Below, one piece after another: positions 1-7,193 of a stretch of 16,060 bases of DNA (positions are counted from its first letter, which is position 1; each line of letters starts with the position of its first letter). The position numbers and the translations under genes were made by a program. Under the pieces are notes generated by a model that saw only the letters and a list, made by a program, of their open reading frames with translations, searched no databases and was not told the DNA's origin. The DNA lies in assembly GCA_946478635.1 (NCBI GenBank), contig CAMLCX010000049.1, positions 1-16,060 of the forward strand, given 5' to 3'. The stretch comes from an uncultured Pseudomonadota bacterium (GTDB lineage: Bacteria; Desulfobacterota_B; Binatia; UBA9968).

Positions 1-262
1 GGGCGCGAAGGTAAAGATCGAAGCGCGATTGATCCTAAACGTTATCCCGGCCACTTGGCGGATGGCCGAGCGGCTGGCCAGCGCAGAAGGTAGAGCGCAC
101 TATCGGCGGTGAAAAGTGATTCCCGAGCCCGTGTTTGGTTGGATCAAGCATGTTATGGGATTTCGTCAATTCAGCTTATGGGGGCTGATTAAAGTTACAG
201 GCGAGTGGAATCTTGTGTGTCTTGCGCTCAACTTGCGTCGCATGTGGGCATTGCAAACCTAG
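1..262 (+). pseudogene. IS1182-type transposase, C-terminal remnant, decayed
   Basis: Translation gives the C-terminal part of a DDE transposase of the IS1182 type, with recognisable stretches MAERLASAEGRAHY, EPVFGWIKHVMGFRQF and LVCLALNLRRM, ending at a TAG at 260-262. The reading frame is broken twice. The first part reads in frame 1 (GREGKDRSAIDPKRYP), then shifts to frame 2 near 46-50. An in-frame TGA at 110-112 replaces what is an Arg codon (probably CGA) in the usual YRRRK stretch. The 5' part lies outside the window. This is a dead element marking an old insertion at the edge of the accessory region. The family assignment is from remembered motifs, not a database search. Confidence 0.8.
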
Positions 263-455
263 ACATGGACCTTACTAAGAAGTCCACGGAAGCCGGCAGA
301 GACGACTCATGCTTATTCTCGCTGCTATCAGCAACACTGGTAACCACCGACTGAAAATTTATCTCCCAATGTCACTCGACTTAAAGTCGGTCTGCCCAGG
401 GCACGGGTTCTGCTGCGCAGACTCCTAGTAAGCTGTAACAGGCAAATGGCGTCTA
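263..455. other. Non-coding flank of the transposase remnant
   Basis: No gene is visible between the transposase stop and the dispersed repeat that starts at 456. The stretch at about 400-427 contains a short TCTGC-TGC-GCAGA palindrome followed by CTCCTAG and could be the right end of the insertion sequence. The left end is outside the window, so terminal inverted repeats cannot be matched and the element boundary remains unproven. Confidence 0.35.
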
Positions 456-531
456 CCGTTCATGGTTCGAGAGGCCTCACCACGAATGGTTTTTCCTTTA
501 TCCGTTCGCCCTGAGTTGTGTCGAAAGGCTC
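456..531. repeat. Degenerate dispersed palindromic repeat (two hairpin units)
   Basis: The first unit is CCGTTCATGGT (456-466) paired with ACCACGAATGG (479-489): an 11-bp stem with one G-T pair and one mismatch around a loop containing GAGGCCTC. The second unit (503-530) reads TTCGCCCTGAG followed by TGTCGAAAGGCT. It is a degenerate form of the widespread intergenic repeat usually seen as TTCGCCCTGAGC-TTGTCGAAGGGC. Both units lie between the transposase remnant and the terminator of the small exported protein gene. The link to the known repeat family is from memory; the inverted arms are directly visible. Confidence 0.6.
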
Positions 532-573
532 CACGATTTTAGACGCTGCCCAACCGTTACAGACAGGGAAAAG

Positions 574-607
574 AAAAAGGCCCCATTGATGATCATCAGT
601 GGGGCCT
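574..607 (-). terminator. Rho-independent terminator of the small exported protein gene
   Basis: On the minus strand, AGGCCCCA and TGGGGCCT close a nearly perfect palindrome (578-607) whose centre is TGATGATCATCA, with one mismatched pair. The hairpin is followed at once by TTTTTCTTTT. It lies 43 bp beyond the stop of the minus-strand gene at 651-989, as expected for its intrinsic terminator. Confidence 0.88.
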
Positions 608-650
608 GGAAGTCAGGCGTGAAATTGATTCACCTGTAGACGGTGAAATT

Positions 651-989
651 TCAGCTGCCGTAGTCTTTTTTGACTTGCTCCGGCGTTATAATCCACTCTC
701 CGGTGCAACTGCGCCGCGCGGTTTCGCCGATGTCTTTGCCGTTGGTATCGCCATCGTAATGGCCGCGGACGCCATAGGTTGCGGTGTAAAATACCGCCGA
801 GCTTGCCTGCGTTGCGGCGCAGGTGACTAGTTTGTACGGGACATGGATGATCGAAAACAACACGCTACCCAAAAAGAACAAGCCGTTGTCCTCCTGCCCG
901 CTGGATTGGGCGCGAGCGGTAAGTGGCGTTACTAAAATTGCTACGGCCAAGATCGCTGCCGATATTCCATAAACCCATCTTCGCTTCAT
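651..989 (-). CDS. Small exported protein of unknown function (112 aa)
   Basis: The product starts with a clear Sec signal: a basic MKRRW start, a hydrophobic stretch at about residues 8-22, and a likely cleavage at the ARA-QS site near residue 27. The mature part is about 85 residues. It has a short hydrophobic segment (LFFLGSVLFSIIHVPYKLV, about 37-55), two cysteines (57 and 95) that could pair in the periplasm, and a polar C-terminus. I do not recognise a named family. The start is supported by an AAAGGA ribosome-binding site 8 nt upstream. It is a single-gene unit, with a plausible promoter at 1038-1066 and a strong terminator at 574-607. It sits between repeat elements and apart from the pilus operon, so context gives no function. 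Confidence 0.75.
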   Translation of the reverse strand: MKRRWVYGISAAILAVAILVTPLTARAQSSGQEDNGLFFLGSVLFSIIHVPYKLVTCAATQASSAVFYTATYGVRGHYDGDTNGKDIGETARRSCTGEWIITPEQVKKDYGS

Positions 990-1037
990 GGTCGTAATCC
1001 TTTCTTTGATCGGGTCATTTTAATAAAAAACTAGCCT

Positions 1038-1066
1038 ATTGTGCGCAGTTACGGCCATGAAGTCAA
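1038..1066 (-). promoter_or_regulatory. Candidate sigma-70 promoter of the small exported protein gene
   Basis: On the minus strand, TTGACT (1066-1061) lies 17 bp before CACAAT (1043-1038). These match the -35 and -10 consensus at five and four of six positions. The predicted transcript would begin about 40 nt upstream of the ATG at 989. Assigned by eye only. Confidence 0.45.
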
Positions 1067-1098
1067 GCGTACATTTGACCCGCGCCACGGCGTCCTAG

Positions 1099-1382
1099 CT
1101 AGTGTAGTGACTCTTAAATGAAGTTGCTTATGGTTCGCCAGAACAAAGGTGGAAATGATCGAACAGTCGGGAATACACTCCCGCCAAGGCGCAAAGCACG
1201 CCAAGTTCGGAATAATTCGCGAGGAAATCTTAAAACCTAATTGTTTTTATCTTATCCGACCTTTGCGACCTTGGCGCCTTTGCGGGAGATATTCCGAGGT
1301 TCGATTGCAGCTCCGCCACGGTAGGTCCTTGGCGGAGACTACACGTTGGATAAAGTATCAACAGCGTGAGACACTACACTAG
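1099..1382. mobile_element. Candidate MITE-like nested inverted-repeat element (284 bp)
   Basis: The outer ends are perfect 11-bp inverted repeats, CTAGTGTAGTG (1099-1109) and CACTACACTAG (1372-1382). Inside lies a longer imperfect inverted repeat of about 45 bp: arm 1158-1205 begins ATCGAAC and contains CTCCCGCCAAGGCGCAAAG, and arm 1261-1305 contains CTTTGCG, GGCGCCTTTGCGGGAG and GTTCGAT. A third perfect hairpin, CTCCGCCA (1311-1318) with TGGCGGAG (1330-1337), is also present. No convincing gene is encoded; the 77-aa open frame across it follows repeat sequence. The inner arms resemble GCAAAGGCGCCAAG-type repeats common in environmental genomes. The structure ends 11 bp before the EAL gene's stop codon and could act as its transcription terminator. 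Mobility is inferred from the terminal repeats only. Confidence 0.5.
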
Positions 1383-1393
1383 AATTGCGTCCG

Positions 1394-2743
1394 TTATGCG
1401 GCCGGGTTGTAGCTAGGTATCAAGGATGCAGCTTTTTCGGCGGGAGGCTGAGCGATGAACGTCGCATTCTTGGCGGCATCGCTAGGGTGCAGCAAGAATT
1501 TTGTCATTGCCTCGGCGGGAATCGGCCTGCAGAAATAGTATCCCTGCCCGTCATCGCATTGGAATGCGGTTAGCATTTTCTTTGCAGTGATCGTTTCCAC
1601 CCCTTCGGCGACGACTTTCAAATTGAGGTTGTGGCTCAAATCAATAATCGACTTGACGATGACGGAGCTGTCCCGGTCACGCTCGATATTTTGCACAAAG
1701 GATTTGTCTATTTTTATCGACGACACCGGTAACTTCGTAAGATAAGCGAAGGAGGAGTATCCGGTGCCAAAGTCATCGATTGCGAAGCGCACGCCAAGCT
1801 GGCGGATCTGATTTAACGTTCTTATCACTCGCTGGGGATCGCTCATGATGCTGGTTTCGGTGATTTCCAGTTCCAATTTGCTCGGCGCTACGCCGGTGTC
1901 ACGCAACAACGCTTCGACTTGCTCGGGTAGTTCCTGGGCTTCAAGATTCCACATCGTCAGATTCACCGCCACGCCAATGTCGAGACCCATTTTATTCCAT
2001 TGCTTGCATTGGATGAGCGATTGTTGAAGGACCCAAAGGGTTAATGGGATGATCAATCCCGTGCGTTCAGCCACCGGAATGAATTGATCGGGTACGATTA
2101 TTCCGTGCTCCGGATGCTGCCAGCGAAGCAACACCTCGACTCCCGTTATCGCTCCTTTTGAAAGCTCTACTTTTGGTTGAAAGGTGAGAAATAACTGGTC
2201 GCTGACAATCGCCTGGCGCAACTCGGTCATCCATTGACGCGGGCTGAAAAGGCCGCGCGCGCGCGTGGTGAAGACCGTATTCGGTTTGCAGCTGCCCGGC
2301 GTGGCGGCCAGGTCGATCTCGGCATATTCGAGAAGACTCTCTACGCTATCGCCGTTTTCTGGAAAGAGCGCGCTGCCGATGCGGGGCTCGAGCGGCACAG
2401 AAACGTTGTTGATCTGCACCGGTTCGTCGATTCTGCCCAGTAAACGGTTAATGACTAGATCCAAATCCTGGGGCCCCTGGACGGATTGCAGAAGCACTCC
2501 CAAGTGGCCGTTAGCGAGCAAGGCCACGGAATCCGATTCACGCAACCCGCCCCTTAACCGCATCAGGACCGAGCTCTGAAAACCTAGCAGGTCCTTATCG
2601 TTGAGGCACAACTGATTGGTTGTATTGTCGAACGAAAAGACGAGCACCGCGACTTGGGGGAGGCTGTTCCTGGCCGTACGAATTGCCTGACGCACGCGCA
2701 CTTCGAATTCCGAATTGCCGGGGTTTGAGACTTGATAATCCAT
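1394..2743 (-). CDS. c-di-GMP phosphodiesterase with degenerate GGDEF and EAL domains
   Basis: This 449-aa cytoplasmic protein has an N-terminal GGDEF-like fold (about 15-150) in which the signature is replaced by ANGHL (77-81), so cyclase activity is unlikely. It is followed by an EAL domain (about 170-425). The EAL part keeps the expected metal and catalytic residues: Glu203 in EVL, Asn261, Glu293 in EITE, Asp323-Asp324 in DDFGTGYSS, Lys344 in IKID, Glu380 in VAEGVET and Gln400. It should therefore hydrolyse c-di-GMP to pGpG. No signal peptide, membrane segment or input domain is visible. I chose the ATG at 2743; an in-frame TTG at 2767 would add 8 residues, and neither start has a strong ribosome-binding site. 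The gene is separated from the GT-C-like gene by a long gap holding its own perfect sigma-54 promoter. Confidence 0.9.
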   Translation of the reverse strand: MDYQVSNPGNSEFEVRVRQAIRTARNSLPQVAVLVFSFDNTTNQLCLNDKDLLGFQSSVLMRLRGGLRESDSVALLANGHLGVLLQSVQGPQDLDLVINRLLGRIDEPVQINNVSVPLEPRIGSALFPENGDSVESLLEYAEIDLAATPGSCKPNTVFTTRARGLFSPRQWMTELRQAIVSDQLFLTFQPKVELSKGAITGVEVLLRWQHPEHGIIVPDQFIPVAERTGLIIPLTLWVLQQSLIQCKQWNKMGLDIGVAVNLTMWNLEAQELPEQVEALLRDTGVAPSKLELEITETSIMSDPQRVIRTLNQIRQLGVRFAIDDFGTGYSSFAYLTKLPVSSIKIDKSFVQNIERDRDSSVIVKSIIDLSHNLNLKVVAEGVETITAKKMLTAFQCDDGQGYYFCRPIPAEAMTKFLLHPSDAAKNATFIAQPPAEKAASLIPSYNPAA

Positions 2744-2839
2744 TGTAGCGATTCGAAAGCGGGGCAATGCGTTGTAGTGCTATTTCAATCTTCGCGACAA
2801 GTTGCTCCGGCGAACGCCCCACAGTTCGACGGGGGAACG

Positions 2840-2855
2840 AGCAATGGCCGTGCCA
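2840..2855 (-). promoter_or_regulatory. Sigma-54 (RpoN) promoter of the EAL gene
   Basis: The minus strand reads TGGCACGGCCATTGCT, matching the consensus TGGCACG-N4-TTGCW at every fixed position with correct GG-GC spacing. The predicted start is near 2829, giving a leader of about 85 nt to the ATG at 2743. The same stretch contains the inverted repeat CAATGGC-CGT-GCCATTG (2842-2858), so an operator is a less likely alternative reading. Confidence 0.75.
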
Positions 2856-2941
2856 TTGACCGGCGTTGAGCTTGCGGGCACTTAGTGCTCTCCAGGTCAT
2901 CTTTTGTATGGATCTCCAGAGACAAGACGGAAAAACAGACC

Positions 2942-2962
2942 GACAACGCGACAGAATTGTCA
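2942..2962. promoter_or_regulatory. Candidate enhancer-binding site upstream of the EAL gene
   Basis: Three half-sites lie close together: GACA at 2942-2945, GACA at 2950-2953 and TGTC at 2958-2961. The last two form GACA-N4-TGTC. They fall about 113-132 bp upstream of the predicted sigma-54 start, in the usual range for upstream activator sites. The 11-mer CAGAATTGTCA (2952-2962) recurs with one change upstream of flp. Confidence 0.4.
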
Positions 2963-3108
2963 GCAAGAAATGGCAAGTCCTTTCGATTTCCGGCTCATAT
3001 CGTGGATCTTCGTTGTTGTTGAGCTTCCGGCCTTGCCATGCGATTAGAGACGGAAATGTCCTCTACTTTCCTCTCTTGTCGCCGGAAGAATATTCTTGCG
3101 GGTTATGC

Positions 3109-4692
3109 TTATCTCGGGGGTATGGAAACGGAGGCGTATTTTTGCAGTAGTGGGCCGTGAGCGGGAATTTTTTTTACGAAAATTGTCGCAACCCGGTCTG
3201 AATAAATCGGCTGCCATTCCGATTGTTCTCGCAGCGCCGCTGTGAGCGGCGATTCGGTGTCAAAGAAGACCCAGGTGATCTTGTAATTGTCCAGGACAGT
3301 TTTCCAGCCCGGCAGGGCGTTGGCGACCTGTAGGTAGGCGCCGCCATGTTTTTCCCCATACATATCCGAGCGACCATCCATGAACACGCGATAAGCGGGA
3401 GCTGCGTAGATTAAATAGTCGCCAAATTCGTCGTTGTTGAACATGTTTCCTGAAATTCGCTCGTTTTTCAAAAATGCCACCGCGGCGACTGGAAATTTTG
3501 CCGCGTCGAAGTCGTATGCGATGCTTCCCGCCATGGCCAAACCAACCATCAAGGCGATGCTGCCCGCCGGCCAAAGAAATCCCTTCACGCTCCGGTCGAT
3601 GGACAGCAAGTTTTCAACACGCTTTCGGTATAACTGCAAAATTCCGTCGGGAAACTGGTTCAGGATCGTTTCCAGGTTTCTTAGGAGTATGGGCGAGACG
3701 ACAATAGCGAAGAGGGAGACATGGCGCGCCGAATAAAGCGCCATGTACGACACTAACACAAGGAGCGACACCTCAATCACGTTGAGAGGCGTGCGCGACA
3801 AGGCCAATGCGCTGATCGTTAACAACAGCATGTATTTGAACGGTAACACGTCGTGAAAATTCGGCGATAAAAACTCGGTGACATGATCCATAACGAAGCG
3901 GTCAGAGGTAAGGCGTAGAGGAAACAGCAAAATCTCCCAACCATATGGGTTGATGAGACAGACTAGGAGCGCCGCTAGAAATACCATGGCGAGTGATTTT
4001 GCTTTGCGGCTGTGCGCCGCCCGTCTTGTTCCGCCGCAAGTGAGCGCATAGAAGCCGTTGCCGACTAAATAGATCAGCAGGAAGACGAGCCCGATGATAA
4101 AACTGCCGTGAAGATTGACCCAAACCAACATAAGCGGCGGCAAATACCAGAGAGTGCTCCGGTCTCTGTACTGAAACCGGTCGAGAAGCGTGCACCAAAC
4201 CAGCGTGAGGAGCAGAGAAAAAGCGTGCGGACGAGCAAGCCAGTGGGTCGAGGAGGCCGCGGTCGCGAGTAATGTGACCACCGCGCACAGAAAGATGTCA
4301 TTGGATCGTCTTCGCAGCATTTGAAAGAGTAGCCAGTGTATGAAAGCAAGCAACGAAGCAAAAAAAAGAACGACTCCGGTCAATCCCGCGGCTTTGTAAA
4401 TCACCGCCATGATCACTTCCGACAACCATTCGTGCGCGGTCCATTTAAGGGGCGGATTGTGAAATGAATAGGGATCTACCTTAGGAATCTGCCAGGTTTC
4501 CGCGATCAACTCTCCCGTTCGGATGTGGTAACCCGTGTCGCCATCGCCGAGAAGACCCTGGCCGGAACTGAACACAAGGACAAACAGCACCGAGACAAAG
4601 ACCATGTTGCCGATCGACGGCAATATCATCGTGGCAACGGAGTTTGTGTGGGACGGAGAGATGACGGTTTCGCCAGCCATGGTGGGATTCAT
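3109..4692 (-). CDS. Polytopic membrane protein, GT-C/PMT-like glycosyltransferase candidate
   Basis: The 527-aa product has roughly ten hydrophobic segments and a C-terminal extracytoplasmic domain of about 130 residues. After the first membrane segment comes GDGDTGYHIRTGE (49-61), with Asp50, Asp52 and His56 placed like the acidic loop of GT-C lipid-linked sugar transferases. The C-terminal domain has FNNDEFGDYLIY and FMDGRSDMYG, motifs I know from large uncharacterised membrane proteins of environmental bacteria. A role in transferring sugar from a lipid carrier is inference. The open frame extends to 4848, but that would overlap the kinase gene. ATG 4692 gives a 56-bp gap and starts shortly before the first membrane segment; ATG 4680 is also possible. 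It is probably co-transcribed with the kinase and cyclase genes upstream. Confidence 0.8.
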   Translation of the reverse strand: MNPTMAGETVISPSHTNSVATMILPSIGNMVFVSVLFVLVFSSGQGLLGDGDTGYHIRTGELIAETWQIPKVDPYSFHNPPLKWTAHEWLSEVIMAVIYKAAGLTGVVLFFASLLAFIHWLLFQMLRRRSNDIFLCAVVTLLATAASSTHWLARPHAFSLLLTLVWCTLLDRFQYRDRSTLWYLPPLMLVWVNLHGSFIIGLVFLLIYLVGNGFYALTCGGTRRAAHSRKAKSLAMVFLAALLVCLINPYGWEILLFPLRLTSDRFVMDHVTEFLSPNFHDVLPFKYMLLLTISALALSRTPLNVIEVSLLVLVSYMALYSARHVSLFAIVVSPILLRNLETILNQFPDGILQLYRKRVENLLSIDRSVKGFLWPAGSIALMVGLAMAGSIAYDFDAAKFPVAAVAFLKNERISGNMFNNDEFGDYLIYAAPAYRVFMDGRSDMYGEKHGGAYLQVANALPGWKTVLDNYKITWVFFDTESPLTAALREQSEWQPIYSDRVATIFVKKIPAHGPLLQKYASVSIPPR

Positions 4693-4748
4693 GTCTAGTC
4701 TTGCCGCAGCTGTTATTAAATGGGAGCGAGATTCGTGACCGTGCAACC

Positions 4749-5930
4749 CTAGCCGATTGCGTGGCTTGTGTTTGCGCTCTTGTGCCCCTGCGCTTCCGCT
4801 GGCGACGACACGCCGGGATGTGGCTTGCTGGCGCCGAACCCTGTCCAACCGAAGAACCTGCTCGTTCGGGATTTTTGCTTATCGTAGTGTCGCGGCAAAA
4901 TGACGCGAAACGTAGAACCTTTGCCCAGTTCGCTCTTGACACTGATGGTCCCGCCAATTTGTTCCAGGTGCTTCTTCACGATGCTCAAACCCAAACCAAT
5001 CCCGCCTCGCGAGTTTTCCGACGAAGTTTTGTGCACCTGCATGAAGGGCTCAAAGATGCTTGCCAAATGAGTTTCCGAGATGCCCATGCCGCTGTCCTCG
5101 ACCTCGACCATGATCGAATTGCCCGACAATTTTTCCGTTCGCACGGTTATTGCGCCCTTGTCGGTGTATTTGACGGCGTTTTGTAACAGATTGCTGATAA
5201 CTTCCTTTAGACGGGTGGCATCGCTCCGAACCGAAACCGATTCGCGGTGAATGTCCCAGCGAAGCTCGAGGCCTTTCTGCCGGCAAAGAAACTCAAAAGT
5301 GTCCTTCAAGTCGCCGAGAACTCTTGTCAGATTTAGCTCTTCTACACGGATCGGTTGTTTCCCCGCTTCGAGTCGGGAATAGATCAAGATTTGATCGATC
5401 ATATTCTTAAGGTGTGTCGATTGTTTGGCGACGACCTGAAGAATCTCCTGGTGCTTGGGTGCGATATCTCCATAGAGTCCGTCAGTGATGCATTCGATGT
5501 AGCCGATGATGACGGCCAAGGGTGTTCTCAACTCGTGGGAAACTTGATTGAGAAATTCTGCTTTCAGCTTTGCAAGATTTTCCGCTTTTTCTTTTTCCTG
5601 TTTCAGCTGCTGGACCTGAGCGTCGGTTTTACTTCTTGAATGCGAAGCGTTGCCGATCGCCAGGCCCATCATAAGAATGCCGAAGCCGGCGATTGCCCCA
5701 TAGATAAAAAGCTCACTATTGTTGCCCACCAAAATCTGCAAAGAGTTCAAGTGATCGGCCACCATGTCCTCCGGGCGGGAAGACTTGGACGGTTGGCGTG
5801 AAGAATCACGCGGCTGAGCGACTTGCAGCCCCGATCTCCAGAGCGCAGGGCCATCGGCTGCCAATACCGCGGTCCCCGCGGCTAATGCAATGCAGGCAAG
5901 AGCCGCAAGAACGAGGATGCGTTTGTACAT
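4749..5930 (-). CDS. Membrane sensor histidine kinase
   Basis: This 393-aa kinase has an N-terminal hydrophobic segment (about 4-25, signal anchor or signal peptide), a short external region (about 26-74), a second membrane segment (75-94) and a charged coiled-coil linker (98-126). HisKA follows, with phospho-acceptor His132 in SHELRTPL, then HATPase_c with N box NLLQNAVKY (Asn251), G1 box DSGMGI (279-284) and G2 box GGIGLGLS (309-316). All catalytic motifs look intact. The external part is only about 50 residues, so it is unlikely to hold a classical ligand-binding fold. A basic, low-complexity tail follows the ATPase domain. The start lies 6 bp after the stop of the REC-GGDEF gene, so the two are almost surely co-transcribed and a kinase-regulator pair is the simplest reading. 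Confidence 0.92.
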   Translation of the reverse strand: MYKRILVLAALACIALAAGTAVLAADGPALWRSGLQVAQPRDSSRQPSKSSRPEDMVADHLNSLQILVGNNSELFIYGAIAGFGILMMGLAIGNASHSRSKTDAQVQQLKQEKEKAENLAKLKAEFLNQVSHELRTPLAVIIGYIECITDGLYGDIAPKHQEILQVVAKQSTHLKNMIDQILIYSRLEAGKQPIRVEELNLTRVLGDLKDTFEFLCRQKGLELRWDIHRESVSVRSDATRLKEVISNLLQNAVKYTDKGAITVRTEKLSGNSIMVEVEDSGMGISETHLASIFEPFMQVHKTSSENSRGGIGLGLSIVKKHLEQIGGTISVKSELGKGSTFRVILPRHYDKQKSRTSRFFGWTGFGASKPHPGVSSPAEAQGHKSANTSHAIG

Positions 5931-5936
5931 GGGAAC

Positions 5937-6896
5937 CTAGAGATGGGCAGAAGGTGGGTGGATGTCACTGGTTTTTTTTTCAGGCTGCCAAATTTCTACG
6001 CGGTCCTTGCCGGCGTTTTTCGCTATATAAAGGGCACGGTCGGCGTCCTCGACCAATTCACGCCAGCTCGAATAGAATCGAGCGGAGGTCGAGCTTACGC
6101 CGATGCTGACAGTAAGCGAAAACGGCCGCGCCGTCGTGCCAAATGACGATGCGCGAATCGAGTCGTGAATCTTACCTGCAACTTGCAACGCGCTATCCTG
6201 GTCCGTCTCGGGCAAAATTAGCACAAATTCTTCGCCGCCGTATCGCGACGGGAAATCGCTCTGCCGTGTTTTCTCGCGGAACGTCTCAGAAATCCTAACC
6301 AGGGCGGCGTCGCCGCCATGATGCCCGTAGGTGTCATTGATGGTCTTGAAATTGTCAATGTCCAGAAGCAGCACCGATAATGGGTTGTGATAGCGTTTGG
6401 AGCGCTCGAATTCTTCGTTAATCTTGTTCTCGAAGGCGCGCCGATTAAACAGCCCCGTCAAAGAATCGACCTGGGTCTGGTATTCGAGATGTTGTTGGTA
6501 TTGAACGACGCGCGAGCCAACGCGGATACGCGCCAACAATTCAGAAAATGAAAATGGTTTTGTGATGTAATCATCCGCTCCCAGATCTAAACCGCGGACC
6601 CGATCGCCTTCCTGTATTCTTGCCGTAATAAGAATTAAATAGATGCTTTTCAATCTCGGATTGCCGCGCATTTGCTTGATCAGCTCGAAGCCATCCATCT
6701 TCGGCATCATGATATCGGACAAAGCAATTTGGACTTTCTCTGTTTCGAGTTTTTCGAGAGCTTCCAGACCGTTGGCGGCAGTGATCACGCGGTATCCTTC
6801 TCGCTGCAGGACTATCGCAAGCAAATCTCGCTGGTCCGGATGGTCTTCGATCACCAGGACCGTAAGCGGAGAGTTATCGTTTTGGTCGGAATTCAT
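5937..6896 (-). CDS. REC-GGDEF diguanylate cyclase response regulator
   Basis: The 319-aa protein has a receiver domain (about 11-130) with phospho-acceptor Asp61 in SDIMMPKMDG and the conserved Lys113 in ITKPF. A short linker is followed by a GGDEF domain (about 145-305). The active-site motif is GGEEF (220-224), an active variant, and an inhibitory site RQSD (211-214) lies five residues before it, so product feedback is expected. The probable reaction is synthesis of c-di-GMP from two GTP on phosphorylation by the neighbouring kinase. I chose the ATG at 6896 because an AGGGAT site precedes it; an in-frame GTG at 6929 would add 11 residues. The gene is divergent from the flp operon and first in the minus-strand signalling unit. 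Confidence 0.93.
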   Translation of the reverse strand: MNSDQNDNSPLTVLVIEDHPDQRDLLAIVLQREGYRVITAANGLEALEKLETEKVQIALSDIMMPKMDGFELIKQMRGNPRLKSIYLILITARIQEGDRVRGLDLGADDYITKPFSFSELLARIRVGSRVVQYQQHLEYQTQVDSLTGLFNRRAFENKINEEFERSKRYHNPLSVLLLDIDNFKTINDTYGHHGGDAALVRISETFREKTRQSDFPSRYGGEEFVLILPETDQDSALQVAGKIHDSIRASSFGTTARPFSLTVSIGVSSTSARFYSSWRELVEDADRALYIAKNAGKDRVEIWQPEKKTSDIHPPSAHL

Positions 6897-7193
6897 TGGT
6901 TCTATATCCCTATAACGTATTTTGTGCACGAGACTCTAATTCTTGTAATATGAGCTGCATTTCATTTGAACAGGTAAACCAGTCGCGCTTTGTCCTAGCA
7001 ATTCGTATACCTTATACCAAGGCTATTTGGCGGGATAGGGTAAGGGAACGAAAACTTGGAAATTCGAGCCTTGCTCGTCTGGAACTAAAACTTAACAAGA
7101 TCCGCCCACTTCTGTACACTTCCCGTTCGAATTAAGCATCTCGCCGTGGCATCGGCCAAATCTCTGGTCTGGGAACTGGACCTGCGCACTTTG

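Larger units (their letters stand above)
2744..3108. other. Regulatory gap upstream of the EAL gene
   Basis: No convincing gene lies here; the overlapping short frames lack ribosome-binding sites and similarity. On the minus strand it holds a perfect sigma-54 promoter (2840-2855) and three GACA/TGTC half-sites (2942-2961). A 12-bp palindrome AAGAATATTCTT at 3086-3097 lies just past the stop of the GT-C-like gene and is not followed by a T run. No c-di-GMP riboswitch signature was seen. Confidence 0.6.

Noticed and set aside
1042..1057. Possible sigma-54 site TGGCCGTAACTGCGCA upstream of the small exported protein gene
   Set aside because: The GG-GC spacing is right but about five fixed positions differ from consensus, and it overlaps a better sigma-70-like pair.
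1149..1382. 77-aa open frame on the plus strand
   Set aside because: It follows the arms of the nested inverted-repeat element, has no ribosome-binding site or recognisable similarity, and its composition is that of repeat DNA.
2595..2976. Two overlapping minus-strand frames (123 and 63 aa) upstream of the EAL gene
   Set aside because: They run through the sigma-54 promoter and, for the longer one, into the EAL gene in another frame, with no ribosome-binding site or domain pattern.
3086..3097. AAGAATATTCTT palindrome as a terminator for the GT-C-like gene
   Set aside because: The stem is short and AT-rich and no T run follows on the minus strand.
4693..4848. 52-residue N-terminal extension of the GT-C-like protein
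   Set aside because: It would overlap the 3' end of the kinase gene by about 100 bp and is basic and polar without family features; ATG 4692 is more sensible.
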